64,000 nt of DNA, taken from the NCBI RefSeq assembly GCF_036669915.1, contig NC_089317.1, positions 5,783,911 to 5,847,910 on the forward strand, given 5' to 3'. Source of the DNA: Pocillopora verrucosa (Eukaryota; Cnidaria; Anthozoa; Scleractinia; Pocilloporidae). The notes below the pieces were generated by a model that was not told the origin of the DNA, made no database searches, and worked only from the letters and a program-made list of their open reading frames with translations. Positions 30,937 through 42,551 of this stretch are shown here, in pieces. Both the position numbers and the translations under genes were made by a program. Position 1 is the first letter of the stretch. The number at the start of each line of letters is the position of its first letter.

Positions 30937-31040
30937 GAGCTGTCACGGCGCGAGTTCAGGGTTGGAAACTCCGATGGAGGGAGAACCATTTTGTCGTTGT
31001 TTACAAATTGATGTGTTGAATTTACGCCATCGGTGGCCAT
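30937..31040 (-). pseudogene. short unknown reverse-strand gene, unit 3 fragment
   Basis: Only the first 35 or so codons remain, from ATG at 31,038-31,040 to about RRDSS. The rest was lost in the deletion whose junction reads AGAGAGCTAGAGAGCTG, with short repeated AGAGAGCT at the breakpoint. Confidence 0.5.
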
Positions 31041-31044
31041 GGTT

Positions 31045-31880
31045 TCCTATGAAGTAAGAAATTCATAATAAGGCGACTTTTGCGAAGATTCTTATTTGTC
31101 AATTTATGGTTTCTGTCAGTCAACTGACCAGCAAGATATTCAATCAGTCAGTAAGGTAGTCAGTTACTCTGTCAGTTAGTCAATCAGTCAGTCAGTCTAC
31201 ATGCATTTCCCATGCACGCGTCATAGCAGTGTTTATTACGCATAAGGATTTTACTTCACTGTGACTGCAGCTTACATCTGTAATGAAAGCATTCGCAAAT
31301 AACATATTGAATATCACTTCGTAATCCTGAAAAATTTTGGTAAAAGTTTCATGTGCATCAATATGATCCACTCAAAGAGCGAATAGTCATGGATTCTTGA
31401 AGCTTTTGTGAAGCGTTTTGTAATTCATGGCTATAACTTTTAACTAGAACTTGCCAATATGAAAACGTGTATTTATGTTGATTTGTTTCAGCCGACCGAC
31501 ACGCATAATCAAAAGATAATTGCCTCTAATTTAGACAGAAAATCACAAAAAAGACTGTGCTAATGAAGGCAATTAATGTACCGTTGTTTAACATCAACAG
31601 GTCAAAAAGTTTGGAAACAAATCACAACATAAGTACCTTTTAAGTTGAGTAAAAATCTAAGTATGTTCTTCTTCATTAGAGAGCGTGAAGAAGTAGTTGA
31701 GTATCTGTAGTCAGTTTACGAAGTCTTATTTACAGTGTACGTGGGCAGAACGCGTTAGCTGAAGTTCTTAACATTCTTGAAATTTTATATCGCGCCGTTC
31801 TTTTGTGTGAATTGTTCCGAGAGTGAGTCAGTTCTTTGTTTCAAAAGTGTCTCTTTAAAATGTTTTCTTTCTTTTCGCAG
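31045..31880. other. unit 3 spacer, no gene seen
   Basis: CAGT-type repeat at about 31,115-31,197; otherwise AT-rich DNA shared with units 2 and 4. Confidence 0.4.
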
Positions 31881-31970
31881 TTGGCTTCCATTTGTGAGAG
31901 CGAACGTATGTCGACCCCTGCAGGTCTCAAACGGCTCGACTTCCTTGAAGAGCAAATTTTGAAGCCTTGA
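31881..31970 (+). CDS. terminal-exon-like block, unit 3
   Basis: Same acceptor (CTTTTCGCAG), frame, length and TGA stop as 24,543-24,632. It has more replacement changes (for example Val to Glu, Asn to Ile), suggesting relaxed constraint in this unit. Confidence 0.3.
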   Translation: MASICESERMSTPAGLKRLDFLEEQILKP

Positions 31971-32109
31971 TTTAAATAAGATAAGAAATGTGGTAAATTT
32001 TGAGCTTAATCGTTGAAGAAAGTGAGATGCTTTTGCTTTTTGTCGCATGTGTTGGGATTCAGGTTTTCCTGTCCCACGCTCGACAAAAAAACAAACAAAC
32101 AAACAAAAC

Positions 32110-33160
32110 CAATGTTGTCATCGATATTTCTAGTTTACTTTAGGCTTCTCATTTAAGAACAATTATTATTTTTAAAATATCCCGTACAGTATAAAAATTT
32201 TCCCTTTCATTTTTCACCGACTTCTCTTCTACATGTTTGAGAGCAAATTTTCCAACAATAGAGAAATCTCATTTCACTTTTTTTTTTCGAGTAATGCAAG
32301 TGCACCTTATTGTCATTCTTTTCAACAAGTATGTTCCTGCAGCGAAGACGTCGAGACGAATTTGTCAAAATTAACATAAATATTCAAAATGAAAAAAATA
32401 AAACTTGGCGAATCGGGAAGTTTTGGTTTAGTTTTTTGATTTAGTAGCAGTTTGATTTGGCACATGCTTTGGTTTTTCTTTTCGCAACCAAACAATTATG
32501 AACAAATATTCCTTAGCATAAACAATTTGGACGTTTCTGGGGTAATGGCTTGAGTAAACATAACAAAAAAGCTACCTCCAACCAAAAATTTTGTACAAAC
32601 TGGCTGATGCAACAGTAGTTCTGTTGTAAATCAGATCGAAGATTTTTATTCTAATTTTCTTTAAGCCTTTTGGTTAAGGAAAATATACAAGCTCTCTTTT
32701 GTCTGTTTTTTTAGCTCAAGCGAAGTGTCATGGGAAAATCAAAATAGCTACGGTTCAAATTATCATGTTCCCTACCTTGCTTGGACTTGTTTCGTGGCTC
32801 CTGTTGGTAGAAAGATGAATCTAAAAGGCAACAAAAACTAAAACATCAAACTAAGTTCGTAATATCTTCAAAAAATTAGCACAAATAGGGATCTGTTCCA
32901 AGAAGATGCTGCGCGTTTAAATGACTGTTATGAACAACTACTGTTATATTCAACCTACCATCACTGCTGAGACATATTTAACCTGCTCTTCAGGAACAGA
33001 TTTTAACGGCAATCCCACTGATCTAACTCGAGGAGTTTTAGACTTTGGCGTGACATACTGCGAGCGAGACATGTTCAGTGAGGGTGCACTCCGTCTTACA
33101 GCTGTTTCCACGTGGTTTTGTGGACGTAAATTGATTCATAGAATGAATCATTAATCAACA
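32110..33160 (+). other. unit 3 block homologous to 8,340-9,340
   Basis: Includes the TTTTTTAG exon-like site near 32,714 and the NNYCYIQPTITAE frame (32,921-33,154), open here for 77 codons. No domain recognised. Confidence 0.25.
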
Positions 33161-33558
33161 AAGGACCCGTTGAAACAGAATTTTAGGATTCAACCTCCAT
33201 TAGGTATATCATGATACCCGCGAGAATCGACAAAATTTATAGTTTCGAAAATTTGCTTTGCATATTTGGAATTCAAGAGCCTTGGATATTTAACAGTTGA
33301 AAAATCAAGTGTATATTATCATGACAGGTATAATATTTTTACTGATAAGATTGTGATTTATTCTAATCTTTGAGTTTGGCTTACTATTTTGACTTCTCTA
33401 GTCTTCTTTGTCTCCATGGTTACCGACAGGCAGCAGGATTTCGATGACCATTGACAAATGGACGTGCATATAAAATATATTTAATATAATATAATAATAT
33501 TATATATTTAATAATATATAAGATTTAATGAATGTAACCGAAGAAATTACAATTCATA

Positions 33559-33603
33559 GACCCAACGTTTCGACACTCCTGTCTATTGCCTTCATCAGGG
33601 GTG
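33559..33603 (-). ncRNA. hammerhead-ribozyme-like core
   Basis: CTGATGA, GAAAC and GTT present with stem I ACCC/GGGT. Stem II (GGCAAT/AGTGTC) has one mismatch. Confidence 0.6.
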
Positions 33604-33734
33604 ATCCAAACGCTGCAACAAGATGTTCTTTTACATGATCCCTAATTAGCTGCCTTTTTTCTGACGAGGTGTAAATAGGCGTCAGGAAGCAAGCCGCCAA
33701 AGGCGCTGGTGGTCACAGTATGAAATTATAAATT

Positions 33735-33975
33735 TACGAATCCGTAAAGATGCCGTCAAGTAAGTGTAAGATCCTCTATACGCGTCTTATAGAACTTCTT
33801 TACGCTCACGTAAAGAATGTCTTAACGCTTTGAAAACGATAGTACGTAAAGATCACAGAGAGACTAAAAACGTTATCTTTACGTGCCTTGTTAAAGAATA
33901 TTTACGATATTTTACTGTGACTGTAAAGCGATCAGAAAGGCGATCTTTACGCGTTATTAAACTATCGTAAATGGA
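33735..33975. repeat. CGTAAAGA-motif field 1, unit 3/4 boundary
   Basis: Copy of 15,205-15,470 with a small deletion near 33,892. Confidence 0.7.
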
Positions 33976-34846
33976 CAATATTTACATGCCCATTTGCCAT
34001 TTTGCAGTTGTCTGAATTTTTTGGCAACATTCCCTTTTGCTAATCAGACTATAACAAATGTGAGCTAGTGACAACATCAGCGTAATGCGCTATGTTAGTG
34101 CGTATTGCCAAAAATCGTATCGAGAGTGTTTGCGATATTTTACGCTTCTGTAAAACGGTGCCGCACATGCCTTTCAAGGACTGACCCATATATAACAACA
34201 CGTGTTTTATACATTGGAATTTATTTTATTGTCATAACCCTTTAACTTGATTTTGTAATTTTCACAGTAACGTAGCAAGAGGTTTATATACACGGGATAA
34301 GAACTGAAAAATACAAATGTCATAAATATAAATATTTTTACATAGATATAAAAATGTCTCATTGGTTTCGCACAGCTTATAGGCACATGGACCTTTGAGT
34401 TACTTTTCTTTGATTCCGTCTCCTTGCTGCCCGAGTTGTTCTCGGTGACAAGTTTACACAAAGAGTCCACTTTGTTTGAAAGCTCTTCGAACTTTAAGGC
34501 ATTTTCTTCATCGCGCTGCCTCAGTTGCTCTCTTAATGATTAGTTTTCTTTCAATCGTCTAGTAGCACAGTATAACTGTCGCTAACGCTGATGTGGTCGG
34601 AAATTCTTGAGATTTTTAAAAGAAAAAGAGTTCACAGATCACTTCACACGCCAAAAATAAAGCCAGGAGTAATCGCTAACGACGCAAAAAGGACGCTAAT
34701 ATTCGCGCCATGAATACAAATATATGATGTCTTACCTTCTGACAGGCTCATTGCAGTCTCGTAAATACGATCCTTTATCAAACAGTACTGAATTTGTCGG
34801 AAGAATTGTCCGAATTAAAGACGTAATTTAGTGTTAAGAACTCATG
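33976..34846. other. internal PLE-composite sequence, no gene seen
   Basis: Homologue of 15,471-16,160 for most of its length, then unique sequence. No convincing coding frame. Confidence 0.4.
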
Positions 34847-34993
34847 GAGTTGAAAACGTAAATTAGCCAATGTAAAGAGTTAAAAGGCTGACGTTTCGAG
34901 CGTTAGCCCTTCATCAGAGCGATTCACGAAGGGCTACCGCTCGAAACGTCAGCCTTTTAACTCTTTACATTGGCTAATTTACGTTTTCAACTC
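34847..34993. repeat. palindrome with 66-bp arms and hammerhead halves
   Basis: Left arm 34,847-34,912, right arm 34,928-34,993, loop 15 bases. On the minus strand the left arm plus loop gives CTGATGA, stem II GGGC/GCTC, GAAAC, GTC and AGC (34,886-34,917). The right arm has the same 3' half but TTCACGA instead of CTGATGA. Confidence 0.8.
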
Positions 34994-35069
34994 AGTTGTT
35001 ATCACTAAATCACCTGTAATAGTGTAGTTTGATCGTCCGGGTGAGTGTAGTCCTGAGAAGGACTATTTG

Positions 35070-35486
35070 AAGGACCGCTCAAAAAGAACAGGTTCATAGT
35101 ATTTTCCCTGTTTAAAAACTCTTTCCTCGCTACTCTTAGAGCTACCACGGGCTAACCACACTGTATTTTCGTGGTTAATAATTGTTGACATCAGGGTCAT
35201 GAATAAAGCCCTGGAAATTGCATATTTAAATTACTTCTCGGTCTGAATATCTCTATAAAGTTAAATAAAATGTTAATCAACTTATTTGTGATATTTATTT
35301 TAGCCTTCATTGGCCGTTTGAAGTGTCTTTTACGAAATTACTTTTGGCCGAAGGCCGTTGAGAGAAGGGAGACAAGGCTTGCAACTTGGTGGCCGCCAGC
35401 CGTGACATCCTCAACTTCAAACTGGAATTAATGCCAAAAAATCTCTCCTAACTGGCGACGGCTGTTGATCCCTGAGATATTGCGCT
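35070..35486 (-). repeat. inverted copy of the unit upstream region
   Basis: Reverse complement of about 17,890-18,310 in unit 2, with scattered changes. Confirms the inversion. Confidence 0.75.
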
Positions 35487-35669
35487 ATGTCTTCACCAAA
35501 TTTGAACTCCATCTCTCAGACATTTTCTGAGAAAATCGATCTTGAAATGAAACAATGTAGCTTTCTAAATATGATCGGTGCCAAACTCAGCGACCAAAGC
35601 ATGCAGGCCGTTTCAAATTTTGTGCAGCAACTTCCCGTGGCAGCCCTCCATGGTTCAAAACCAAGCTGA
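35487..35669 (+). CDS. PLE-adjacent frame of unknown function, inverted copy
   Basis: 60 codons, MSSPNLNSISQTFSEK start, closed by TGA after HGSKPS. If that stop is ignored the frame continues ALIAKFERAFILSFYRSYLYKN directly into the PLE terminal repeat, which supports the idea that it is element-derived. Confidence 0.35.
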   Translation: MSSPNLNSISQTFSEKIDLEMKQCSFLNMIGAKLSDQSMQAVSNFVQQLPVAALHGSKPS

Positions 35670-35843
35670 GCGCTGATTGCTAAATTTGAAAGAGCCTTCA
35701 TCCTATCTTTCTACCGTTCCTATCTCTACAAGAACTTAAAATATATTAAAGTTCACACGGCAACCAGGTGGACAATCAGACATGGTTTGACGCTACTCTG
35801 GTTTACAGATTTAATGAATGTAACCGAAGAAGTTACAATTCAT

Positions 35844-35888
35844 AGACCCAACGTTTCGACACTCCTGTCTATTGCCTTCATCAGGGGT
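35844..35888 (-). ncRNA. hammerhead-ribozyme-like core
   Basis: CTGATGA, GAAAC and GTT present; the same stem II mismatch as the 33,559 copy; stem I ACCC/GGGT. Confidence 0.6.
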
Positions 35889-36003
35889 GAACTAAACCCT
35901 GCAACAAGAGTTCCTCTTATATGATCATTAGTTTTTTTTTTTTTCTGTCGAGGTGTAAATAGTCGTCAGGAAGCAAGCCGCCTTCGTCACGATTTAAAGG
36001 AGC

Positions 36004-36375
36004 GTGGGCGGAGTTGAAGTTAAAGTTGTTCAAAAACTTTTTCAGACTTTGGGACATATTTTTGCCAAACCTAAGTATCCTGTCACGAAAAAACAAGGAA
36101 CCGACGCCATTTATTCTATTCCCTGCAATGACTGTGACAACGAATACATCGGACAGACCAAACGTCAGTTTGGTACACGTTTGAAAGAGCATCAAAAAGC
36201 GGTTTTCTTTTGCAAAAAGGAAAATTCAGCTTTATTGGAGCACACATGCCTAACTAACCACACAATTGGGTGGGATAATTCTAAAATTATCACCACTAAT
36301 CGGTGTTACCCACAGTATGAAATCGCAAATTTACTTATCTTTAACTCTTGCGTAAAGAAAGTTAAAGGATGTTAA
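36004..36375 (+). CDS. GIY-YIG endonuclease domain of a PLE (best copy)
   Basis: Open for 123 codons. Contains FQTLGHIFAKPKYPVTKKQG, IYSIPCNDCD, the nuclease core YIGQTKRQFGTRLKEH with the second-motif Tyr-Ile-Gly, the catalytic-type Arg and a downstream Glu, and an HTCLTNHTI cysteine/histidine stretch. PLE nucleases make the nick that primes reverse transcription. No RT is attached. Immediately upstream the minus strand encodes the PLE C-terminal tail (NSAHAPLNRDEGGLLPD) facing the other way, so this is a rearranged fragment. The tail normally following the domain is replaced by the CGTAAAGA field. Unlike the copies at 16,949 and 25,602 it has no internal stop. Confidence 0.7.
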   Translation: MGGVEVKVVQKLFQTLGHIFAKPKYPVTKKQGTDAIYSIPCNDCDNEYIGQTKRQFGTRLKEHQKAVFFCKKENSALLEHTCLTNHTIGWDNSKIITTNRCYPQYEIANLLIFNSCVKKVKGC

Positions 36376-36620
36376 ATGTTCGTAAAGGATAAGGATCAAG
36401 ATGGATATAATTAACCACTTTCTATTTGTAGAAATACTTAAAGAAGTGAAATAATTATGGCTCATCCATCTTCAGTAGAATTATCGAGGTGTTTTTACCC
36501 CATTCCTCACATTATTTACCCACAATCAGTCTTTACGCGCCGTTAATTCTCTTTACGAATCTTTAGTGTTCCTTAACGACCCTTAACTTTTCCTTCACAC
36601 AATCTGTCTTTACGTGCTTT
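36340..36620. repeat. CGTAAAGA-motif field 2, inverted copy
   Basis: Reverse orientation of the field at 16,590-17,050: CGTAAAG forms near 36,350-36,385, CTTTACG forms at 36,532-36,615. Confidence 0.65.
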
Positions 36621-36975
36621 TAATTCTCTTACCACATCTGTGTTCTGTCTTTTACACCGGTTCTAAACTTTCAGTTCGCATGAATATGTTTAAATTACCT
36701 TTTTTTAACGCGCCTTGAAACTCATTATCAGGAAGTTGTCGTGATGAGACAATCATGTTTTTTTTTCCACTAAATGGACCTTGCAATGACGTGTGGAAGC
36801 GTGATGCTCTAATGTTTGTAATACTAAGCTTGTCGAACTTTAAGATCCGTCTGTCAATGGTTCTAGTCTTAGGGAGGAGGTGATTTAGTACAGTACCCGA
36901 GGGTAACATGTAATAGACAAGTGTAGTTTGATCGTCCGGGTGAGTGTAGTCTTAAGAAGGACTGTTGTTGGTAAT

Positions 36976-37046
36976 GGTGACTGACGTTTCGACAACCTGA
37001 GCGGAAGTCATCATCAGAGCCACTTGACTCTGATGATGACTTCCGT
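36976..37046. repeat. palindrome with hammerhead-like sequence at inversion end
   Basis: 18-bp perfect arms at 37,002-37,019 and 37,028-37,045 (CGGAAGTCATCATCAGAG and its complement). On the minus strand the left part reads CTGATGA, an imperfect stem II, GTC GAAAC GTC and AGTCACC. The unit 4 promoter region starts immediately after. Confidence 0.75.
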
Positions 37047-37149
37047 AGCCTCCCTCGCAACGTGAGACTGCAGAAACCATGTCAATTGTTTATTTGTTTA
37101 TCAATTCAGTTTATTTTCTACGGGAGGCATGGCAATGACCCCAGTATTC

Positions 37150-37220
37150 CAGAAAAAGGATAATCAACCTCCTCAGGAGGTATAAATACCAGCTTAAGAC
37201 GACTGATATGCGGTATAAAA
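37150..37220 (+). promoter_or_regulatory. TATA-type promoter of FReD copy 4
   Basis: TATAAA at 37,214-37,219, 114 bases before the ATG; a second TATAAA lies about 35 bases upstream. The DNA upstream of about 37,046 differs from the other units because of the inversion, so distal elements may be lost. Confidence 0.55.
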
Positions 37221-37327
37221 CGCACTAGTGACCCCCTCGTGAGCCTTTTAAGACCTTGCGTTCGGTATTTCTTTCCTTCACAACTGTAACTGCGTTTAAT
37301 AACCGGAGGGAGCTGGTGCATCGCCTA

Positions 37328-40065
37328 ATGAGTTCTTTACGACTAGCTCCTAATTTACTGCTTGTGACTGTTTTTGCGTTGATCCAAAATTTAGCTTCAA
37401 TGAATGCCGCTGTGGTAGACTGCAAGAAGAACACCGGTAGCTGCTTGAAAGAAGGTAAGATTCTCCCAGCACAAGTTGGTGATTATTTCTTGTGAGTATA
37501 GGCAACGCTTGAAGAAAACAGAAGCGACATTGGAGCGGCGTGCTGCGTTCTTTGAGGAAGTTAGAGAATGAAGGTCGTAAATTTTACATTGCAAAAGTTT
37601 TGTTTGAAACGGGTAAACCGTGATTTTCGGTATTATATCAATCTCGTTTAAATTCTTGTTAAAATCCCCTTTGCCATATGCAAGAGAAAAGAGATAAATC
37701 GTATTTCGTAATTTCAATGCATTGGAGTGAGTTTGTTCTTTATACTTTGCAGAACTTTAGAGTCATCCTGGTAAGCTAAGCCGTGGGCATTTTAAGCGCC
37801 CTTCGATGTCTTGATGGGGGGGGGGGGGGGAGGGGAGGATTGGGAGTGGCGGTGTTCTTCAGTTGCGGTATTTTGGCAAAGAAAATCGTAGATTGGGGGA
37901 TCGAGGTGGACTTTCACATCCTGCAATGTTCGTTACTTGTGTTGTCCGTAAAGCTCTTATGATAGAGAACCAAACTTTATTTCTTCTTTATTGTTTCGTG
38001 TTTAATAGGCTTTGTAATCCATTCGTATATCCTTCCCGTTATTTTCCGGACACAATGAGGCTTTTCAAAGCGGAAAATGCCTTGATTTTAAGGCAAATTT
38101 GAAACACGCAAGACCCAAAATAAGCATTACGACGAGAAACGTTAGAGATGTCGATTTTTGCGATAAGGTGACAGATAATTTGGACAGTGAGAACCATAGG
38201 ATCATATCACATATTCAAATGAGAGAGACCAGAGCGTGAAAGTAGCACAGTTTGTGAAAGGGAGGGAGAGGAAGTTTATCAAGAGGTGACATTTCGGGAT
38301 ACGGCACAATCGTTACTCTCATTCCGACACTGGCTTAGCCTGAAATTTCAAACTGAACGAGGAGCCCATTATAATGGATTCTTTTTGGGAACTCTTAATG
38401 GGAAATTTTTTTACTAAACAAACATTCAATATTTAAACAACCCATATAAGCCATCTTTACCTAAACAGCTTATAATAAGAATTGCGCCGAGCTTTACAAC
38501 TGCGGCCAAACGATCAGCGGTGTTTACACAATCGACCCTGATGGTAAAGGTACCTTCAATGTGTATTGTGACCAAACCACAGACGGAGGAGGGTGGACAG
38601 TGTTTCAGAGGAGACTGGATGGTTGCATGGATTTTAACCTGGGTTGGGCAGACTACAAAAAAGGCTTCGGTGATTTCCTTAATGGAGAGTTTTGGCTCGG
38701 ACTAGAGAAGATCCATCGCCTGACGCAAAACGAGACAGAAAACAGGCTTCGAGTAGATCTGGGAGTAACTAAACGCAAAACTGTCTACGCTGAATATTTG
38801 TGGTTTGGGATTGGAGACAAGAAAGACAACTATCGGCTGAAACTCGGAAACAAATCAGGTGAGTCAATCTGCTTTCTCTCGGTAATCATTATCTAGAACA
38901 GCACGGAGGCGAGGATGAGAAAAGCATCAAATGTATAATGTAGGTGACGGTTGTATTAAAAATTAATATTTACAGTAATGTGTGCGTGCTTCTCCTAAGA
39001 ACTGATTTCTATCACACTTGCAATTTGTATCCGGGTAGACCTTATCTATGGAAGCCGAGGGCTGAGGGAGATTTCACAGACTCCTGCGTGGTTTGACAAT
39101 TCATGATATGATGCGAGAACAGAGTTCATTAATTGTTTTATTACAGGCTATTTTTTATGAAAATCTACAAGATAGTGTAAAAAATCCTTTTATGAAAAGG
39201 AGGCTGGACTCCAAACTCCGTAAAAAAATTTATATTGAGCTTGTTAAATTAACCACGACATTTAGCTTGAATGAATTATCTGAAACGTTTTACATTTCAA
39301 AACAAAGGGGTAACTAACTTAAGTGATAGAAAGTTAAGCTTGAACTTGAATTCTGAAAAACAACAACAAAAAAAGGTACGAGATAGAATCCACGTCAGTT
39401 TCAAAGTTAAGGTTAGAATTCTTTGATGTGACTGGCTAATTTGTGAAAATCATGCGCTATACGTGAACACAAAATGGAGTACCAAGGGGGAGATGGAGAG
39501 AAAAAAATTTGATCTGAAATTTAAAACGTAAGGGAATTTCACTTCTCTCTGAGTTTGAAAAAGTTTGAGAACGCTACATGCTTAAGGAGCTTGGAAACTA
39601 GGCAAACTTTGAACTCGAGTTGATAAATGCAATATATGCTGCAGATATTGGGTTATCCTATTACTTCACACGATTTTGTATATGGACTGAATTCTCTCTG
39701 CCAATCAGAGTTTCCAATATAAGTCAAATTTAAAATTAAGAGTATCGTCATCATTATCATCATCATCATTATTATCATTATACTTTATCACTATAATTGT
39801 TATAATTATTGGTGTTTTATCATTTCTATTAGAATATGCGACTGTCAATGATTCTCTCAGTGATCATAACGGCTCCCCGTTTCGTACCCAGGACAAAGTT
39901 TACAAGCATTGTACCCATAAGATGTTTGGAGGCTGGTGGTACATCAACAATACTGACTGTGCTGTTTCGTCAAATCTCAATGGTGCTCATCATTGTAAAA
40001 AGAGAAAAAGGAACATGAACGAGACCTTGGGCAAGCGAAGGGGTTCACTGGGGTATGTTATCTGA
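37328..40065 (+). pseudogene. fibrinogen-related secreted protein, copy 4 (C-terminal frameshift)
   Basis: Exon 1 (37,328-37,454) and exon 2 (38,469-38,858) are open and of normal length. Exon 3 starts at 39,833, but one extra base in GCGAAGGGGTTCAC (about 40,036-40,043) shifts the frame, and a TGA at 40,063-40,065 ends translation about 25 codons early. Two cysteine or aromatic positions also change: Trp to Leu in SCWKE, and the first exon-3 Cys to Tyr. The downstream stop region and AATAAA (40,198-40,203) remain. A truncated protein might still be secreted, but loss of the domain end makes folding doubtful. Confidence 0.8.
37813..37845 (+). repeat. long G run in intron 1 of copy 4
   Basis: A homopolymer of about 14 G followed by AGGGGAGGATTGGG; the longest version of the G-rich tract. 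Confidence 0.7.
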
Positions 40066-40141
40066 CACTGACGCAAGTCACACCAGTCCACTGACATCGG
40101 AAATGAAAATAAAACCTGTGGATTTACCTTTTATGTGTTAA

Positions 40142-41088
40142 GACACTTTATTGAACACATGTAATCGTTCACTTGGCACCTAGTCGATTTCTTGATTAAT
40201 AAAATACGTTATTTCAGTCAAACATGTTAATGAAGAATTTGCTTCAGTATTTGTTTCTCTAAAGGTAATTTTGGAAGAATTTACAGAAATGACGGATAAT
40301 ATCATTTCTGTGATAATTAAGTTTCAAATCTTAAACAACTCTTCCCACCCTCTAGGCGCCTCTTCAATTTTCGCCACTTTTAGAAAGGAGTTAATTTATT
40401 TTGAAACTTAATAATACATGATAACAAAAGGTGACGATGTACCACAAGGGAGTGAATTTATAGTTTGTGAGCCAGTAATGAAATTTTAATGTTCCCCTGA
40501 TGCATTTCAGTTCCGCTTATTCGAAGCGCTGGGCGCTCATTAACTCTCTCCGGGCGTTTATTCGGGGCAGCTGCTTACAAATGATACCATTCTTGCGAAG
40601 AGAAAAATCATGATTTAGTAAAAAGTTTAAATAAAAAAGCGTTTAAAAGAAAATAAAAGGAGGCCGAAGAAAGCAGAAGACTACACAGATGGTGCGACGT
40701 GGACGCAAACCGTAATCACCAGCGACTTCAGCGATGCGATGACACCTTAGAAACTTCCTATCAATCAATCGTTTCCTTGGAGGAATTAAAAAAAATGGTT
40801 AAACTTTAATCATCTCACCCTTCTGAAATTGTACTTACCAACATTTAATATTATTATCTTTAATATTTGATCCAAGAACTGATCTACCCTAGGTGATAAA
40901 AACAGATGGAAAGAAGGAAGAACCGAGAAATTTTTTTTTCAAATGAGTTTTCTACATTTTTACAGGATCGTCGTTACTAAACCTTATCTCAAGCTCGAAC
41001 TAAAGGTTTTTCCTCAAAAACGTGAAAAAAGGCGAAAATTTTAATTAGTCCCACCTTCTGAAAAGCCTTTTACTCCTGAGTTTACATT
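40142..41088. repeat. unit 4 spacer with GGGCGC repeat
   Basis: Homologous to 22,202-23,100; the AATC microsatellite is reduced to two repeats. No gene. Confidence 0.45.
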
Positions 41089-41418
41089 TTAACAGGGAGA
41101 ATTTTTATCTTGCCCGAACTCTTGATCCAACTGCTCTCTGCGTTTAGATTTATTTAAATAATTTCCAAAGCCGAGTTCCCTACACGTTTTTTTGTGAACC
41201 TCTCTGAAAAATATTGATTGGATGATCCGTATAGTTGAGTACAACATAAATGCGTTTAAGATGCGTTGGCGATCGATGTGCGAAGGCTTATAACTCATAT
41301 TTGTGATTACATCAGAAGCCATGCAAAGGTCTTGTCCACCAGATAATACCAAAATGTTTTGAAAAAGTACTACAAACTGACTTAAAAGTTTGTTAGAAGG
41401 TTCACCGATCATCCGTCA

Positions 41419-41709
41419 TTAGTGGGCAATCTTCGCTCTCTGCTGATTTCTGAGACGATTGTTCCAGCTTTGTGCTTTGTTCAGATCCTCTTTTTGTTCT
41501 GCCATGAGCTTCTCTAGAAAAGCATACTCCACCTCCATTGTCTGATAACTCCAACTTAAGTCCTCCAGCCGCTGGACAATATCGACGTACCAGTGGTTCT
41601 TTAGAGAGCTGTCACGGCGCGAGTTCAGGGTTGGAAACTCCGGTGGAGGGAGAACCATATTCTCGTTGTTTACAAATTGATGTGTTGAATTTACGCCATC
41701 GGTGGCCAT
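41419..41709 (-). CDS. short unknown reverse-strand gene, unit 4 copy (96 aa)
   Basis: The only intact copy. ATG at 41,707-41,709 lies in a strong start context (GGAAACCATGG). The product begins MATDGVNSTHQFVNN, has a central LPPPEFPTLNSRRDSSLKNHW stretch and a predicted amphipathic helix (IVQRLEDLSWSYQTMEVEYAF and on), and ends basic (RLRNQQRAKIAH). Tandem stops TAA TGA follow. The same frame is open again below (41,089-41,412, MIGEPSNKLLSQF...) for 107 codons, which might be a downstream exon or second frame. No family recognised; not secreted. Copies in units 1-3 are broken, so selection on this gene is doubtful. Confidence 0.45.
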   Translation of the reverse strand: MATDGVNSTHQFVNNENMVLPPPEFPTLNSRRDSSLKNHWYVDIVQRLEDLSWSYQTMEVEYAFLEKLMAEQKEDLNKAQSWNNRLRNQQRAKIAH

Positions 41710-41714
41710 GGTTT

Positions 41715-42551
41715 CCTATGAAGTAAGAAATTCGTAATAAGGCGACTTTTGCGAAGATTCTTGTTTGTCAATTTATGGTTTCTGTCAGTCAACTGACCAG
41801 CAAGATATTCAATCAGTCAGTAAGGTAGTCAGTTACTCTGTCAGTTAGTCAATCAGTCAGTCATTCTACATGCATTTCCCATGCACGCGTCATAGCAGTG
41901 TTTATTACGCATAAGGATTTTACTTCACTGTGACTGCAGCTTACATCTGTAATGAAAGCATTCGCAAATAACATATTGAATATCACTTAGTTATCCTGCA
42001 AAATTTTGGTAAAAGTTTCATGTGCATCAATATGATCCACCCAAAGAGCGAATTGTCATGGATTCTTGAAGCTTTTGTGAAGCGTTTCGTAATTCATGGC
42101 TATAACTTTTAACAAGAACTTGCCAAGACGAAAACGTGTATTTATGTTGATTTGTTTGAGCCGATAACACACATAATCAAAGGATAATTGCCTCTAATTT
42201 AGACAGAAAACCACAAAAAAGACTGTGCTAATGAAGGCAATTAATGTACCGTTGTTTAACATCAACAAGTCAAAAAGTTTTAAAACAAAGCACATCATAA
42301 GTACCTTTTAAGCGGAGTAAAAATCTAAGTAAGTTCTTCTTCATTAGAGAGAGCGTGAAGAAGTAGTTGAGTATCTGTACTCAGTTCACGAAGTCTTATT
42401 TACAGTGTACGTGGGCAGAACGCGTTAGCTGAAGTTCTTAACATTCTCGAGATTTTATATCGCGCCGTTCTTTTGTGTGAATTGTTTTGTGAGTGAGTCA
42501 ATTCTTTGTTTTAAAAGCGTCTCTTTCAAAATGTTTTCTTTCTTTTCGCAG
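41715..42551. other. unit 4 spacer, no gene seen
   Basis: CAGT-type repeat at 41,785-41,868, then AT-rich DNA shared with units 2 and 3. Confidence 0.4.

Larger units (their letters stand above)
33480..37046. mobile_element. PLE-derived composite and inverted flank at the unit 3/4 boundary
   Basis: Layout: terminal repeat with hammerhead at 33,530-33,610; CGTAAAGA field 1; internal sequence; a 66-bp-arm palindrome at 34,847-34,993; then upstream DNA of the unit and the composite itself in inverted orientation; ending in a second palindrome at 37,002-37,045, where normal unit order resumes. This is an inversion of roughly 2 kb with palindromes at both ends. Confidence 0.65.

Noticed and set aside
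31785..32102. Reverse ORF opposite the terminal-exon-like block
   Set aside because: It is open in two copies only, in different frames, whereas the forward frame has a good acceptor and constant stop in all three copies.
36652..37060. Reverse ORFs near the end of the inverted PLE composite
   Set aside because: They cross the palindrome and the CGTAAAGA field and match no domain.
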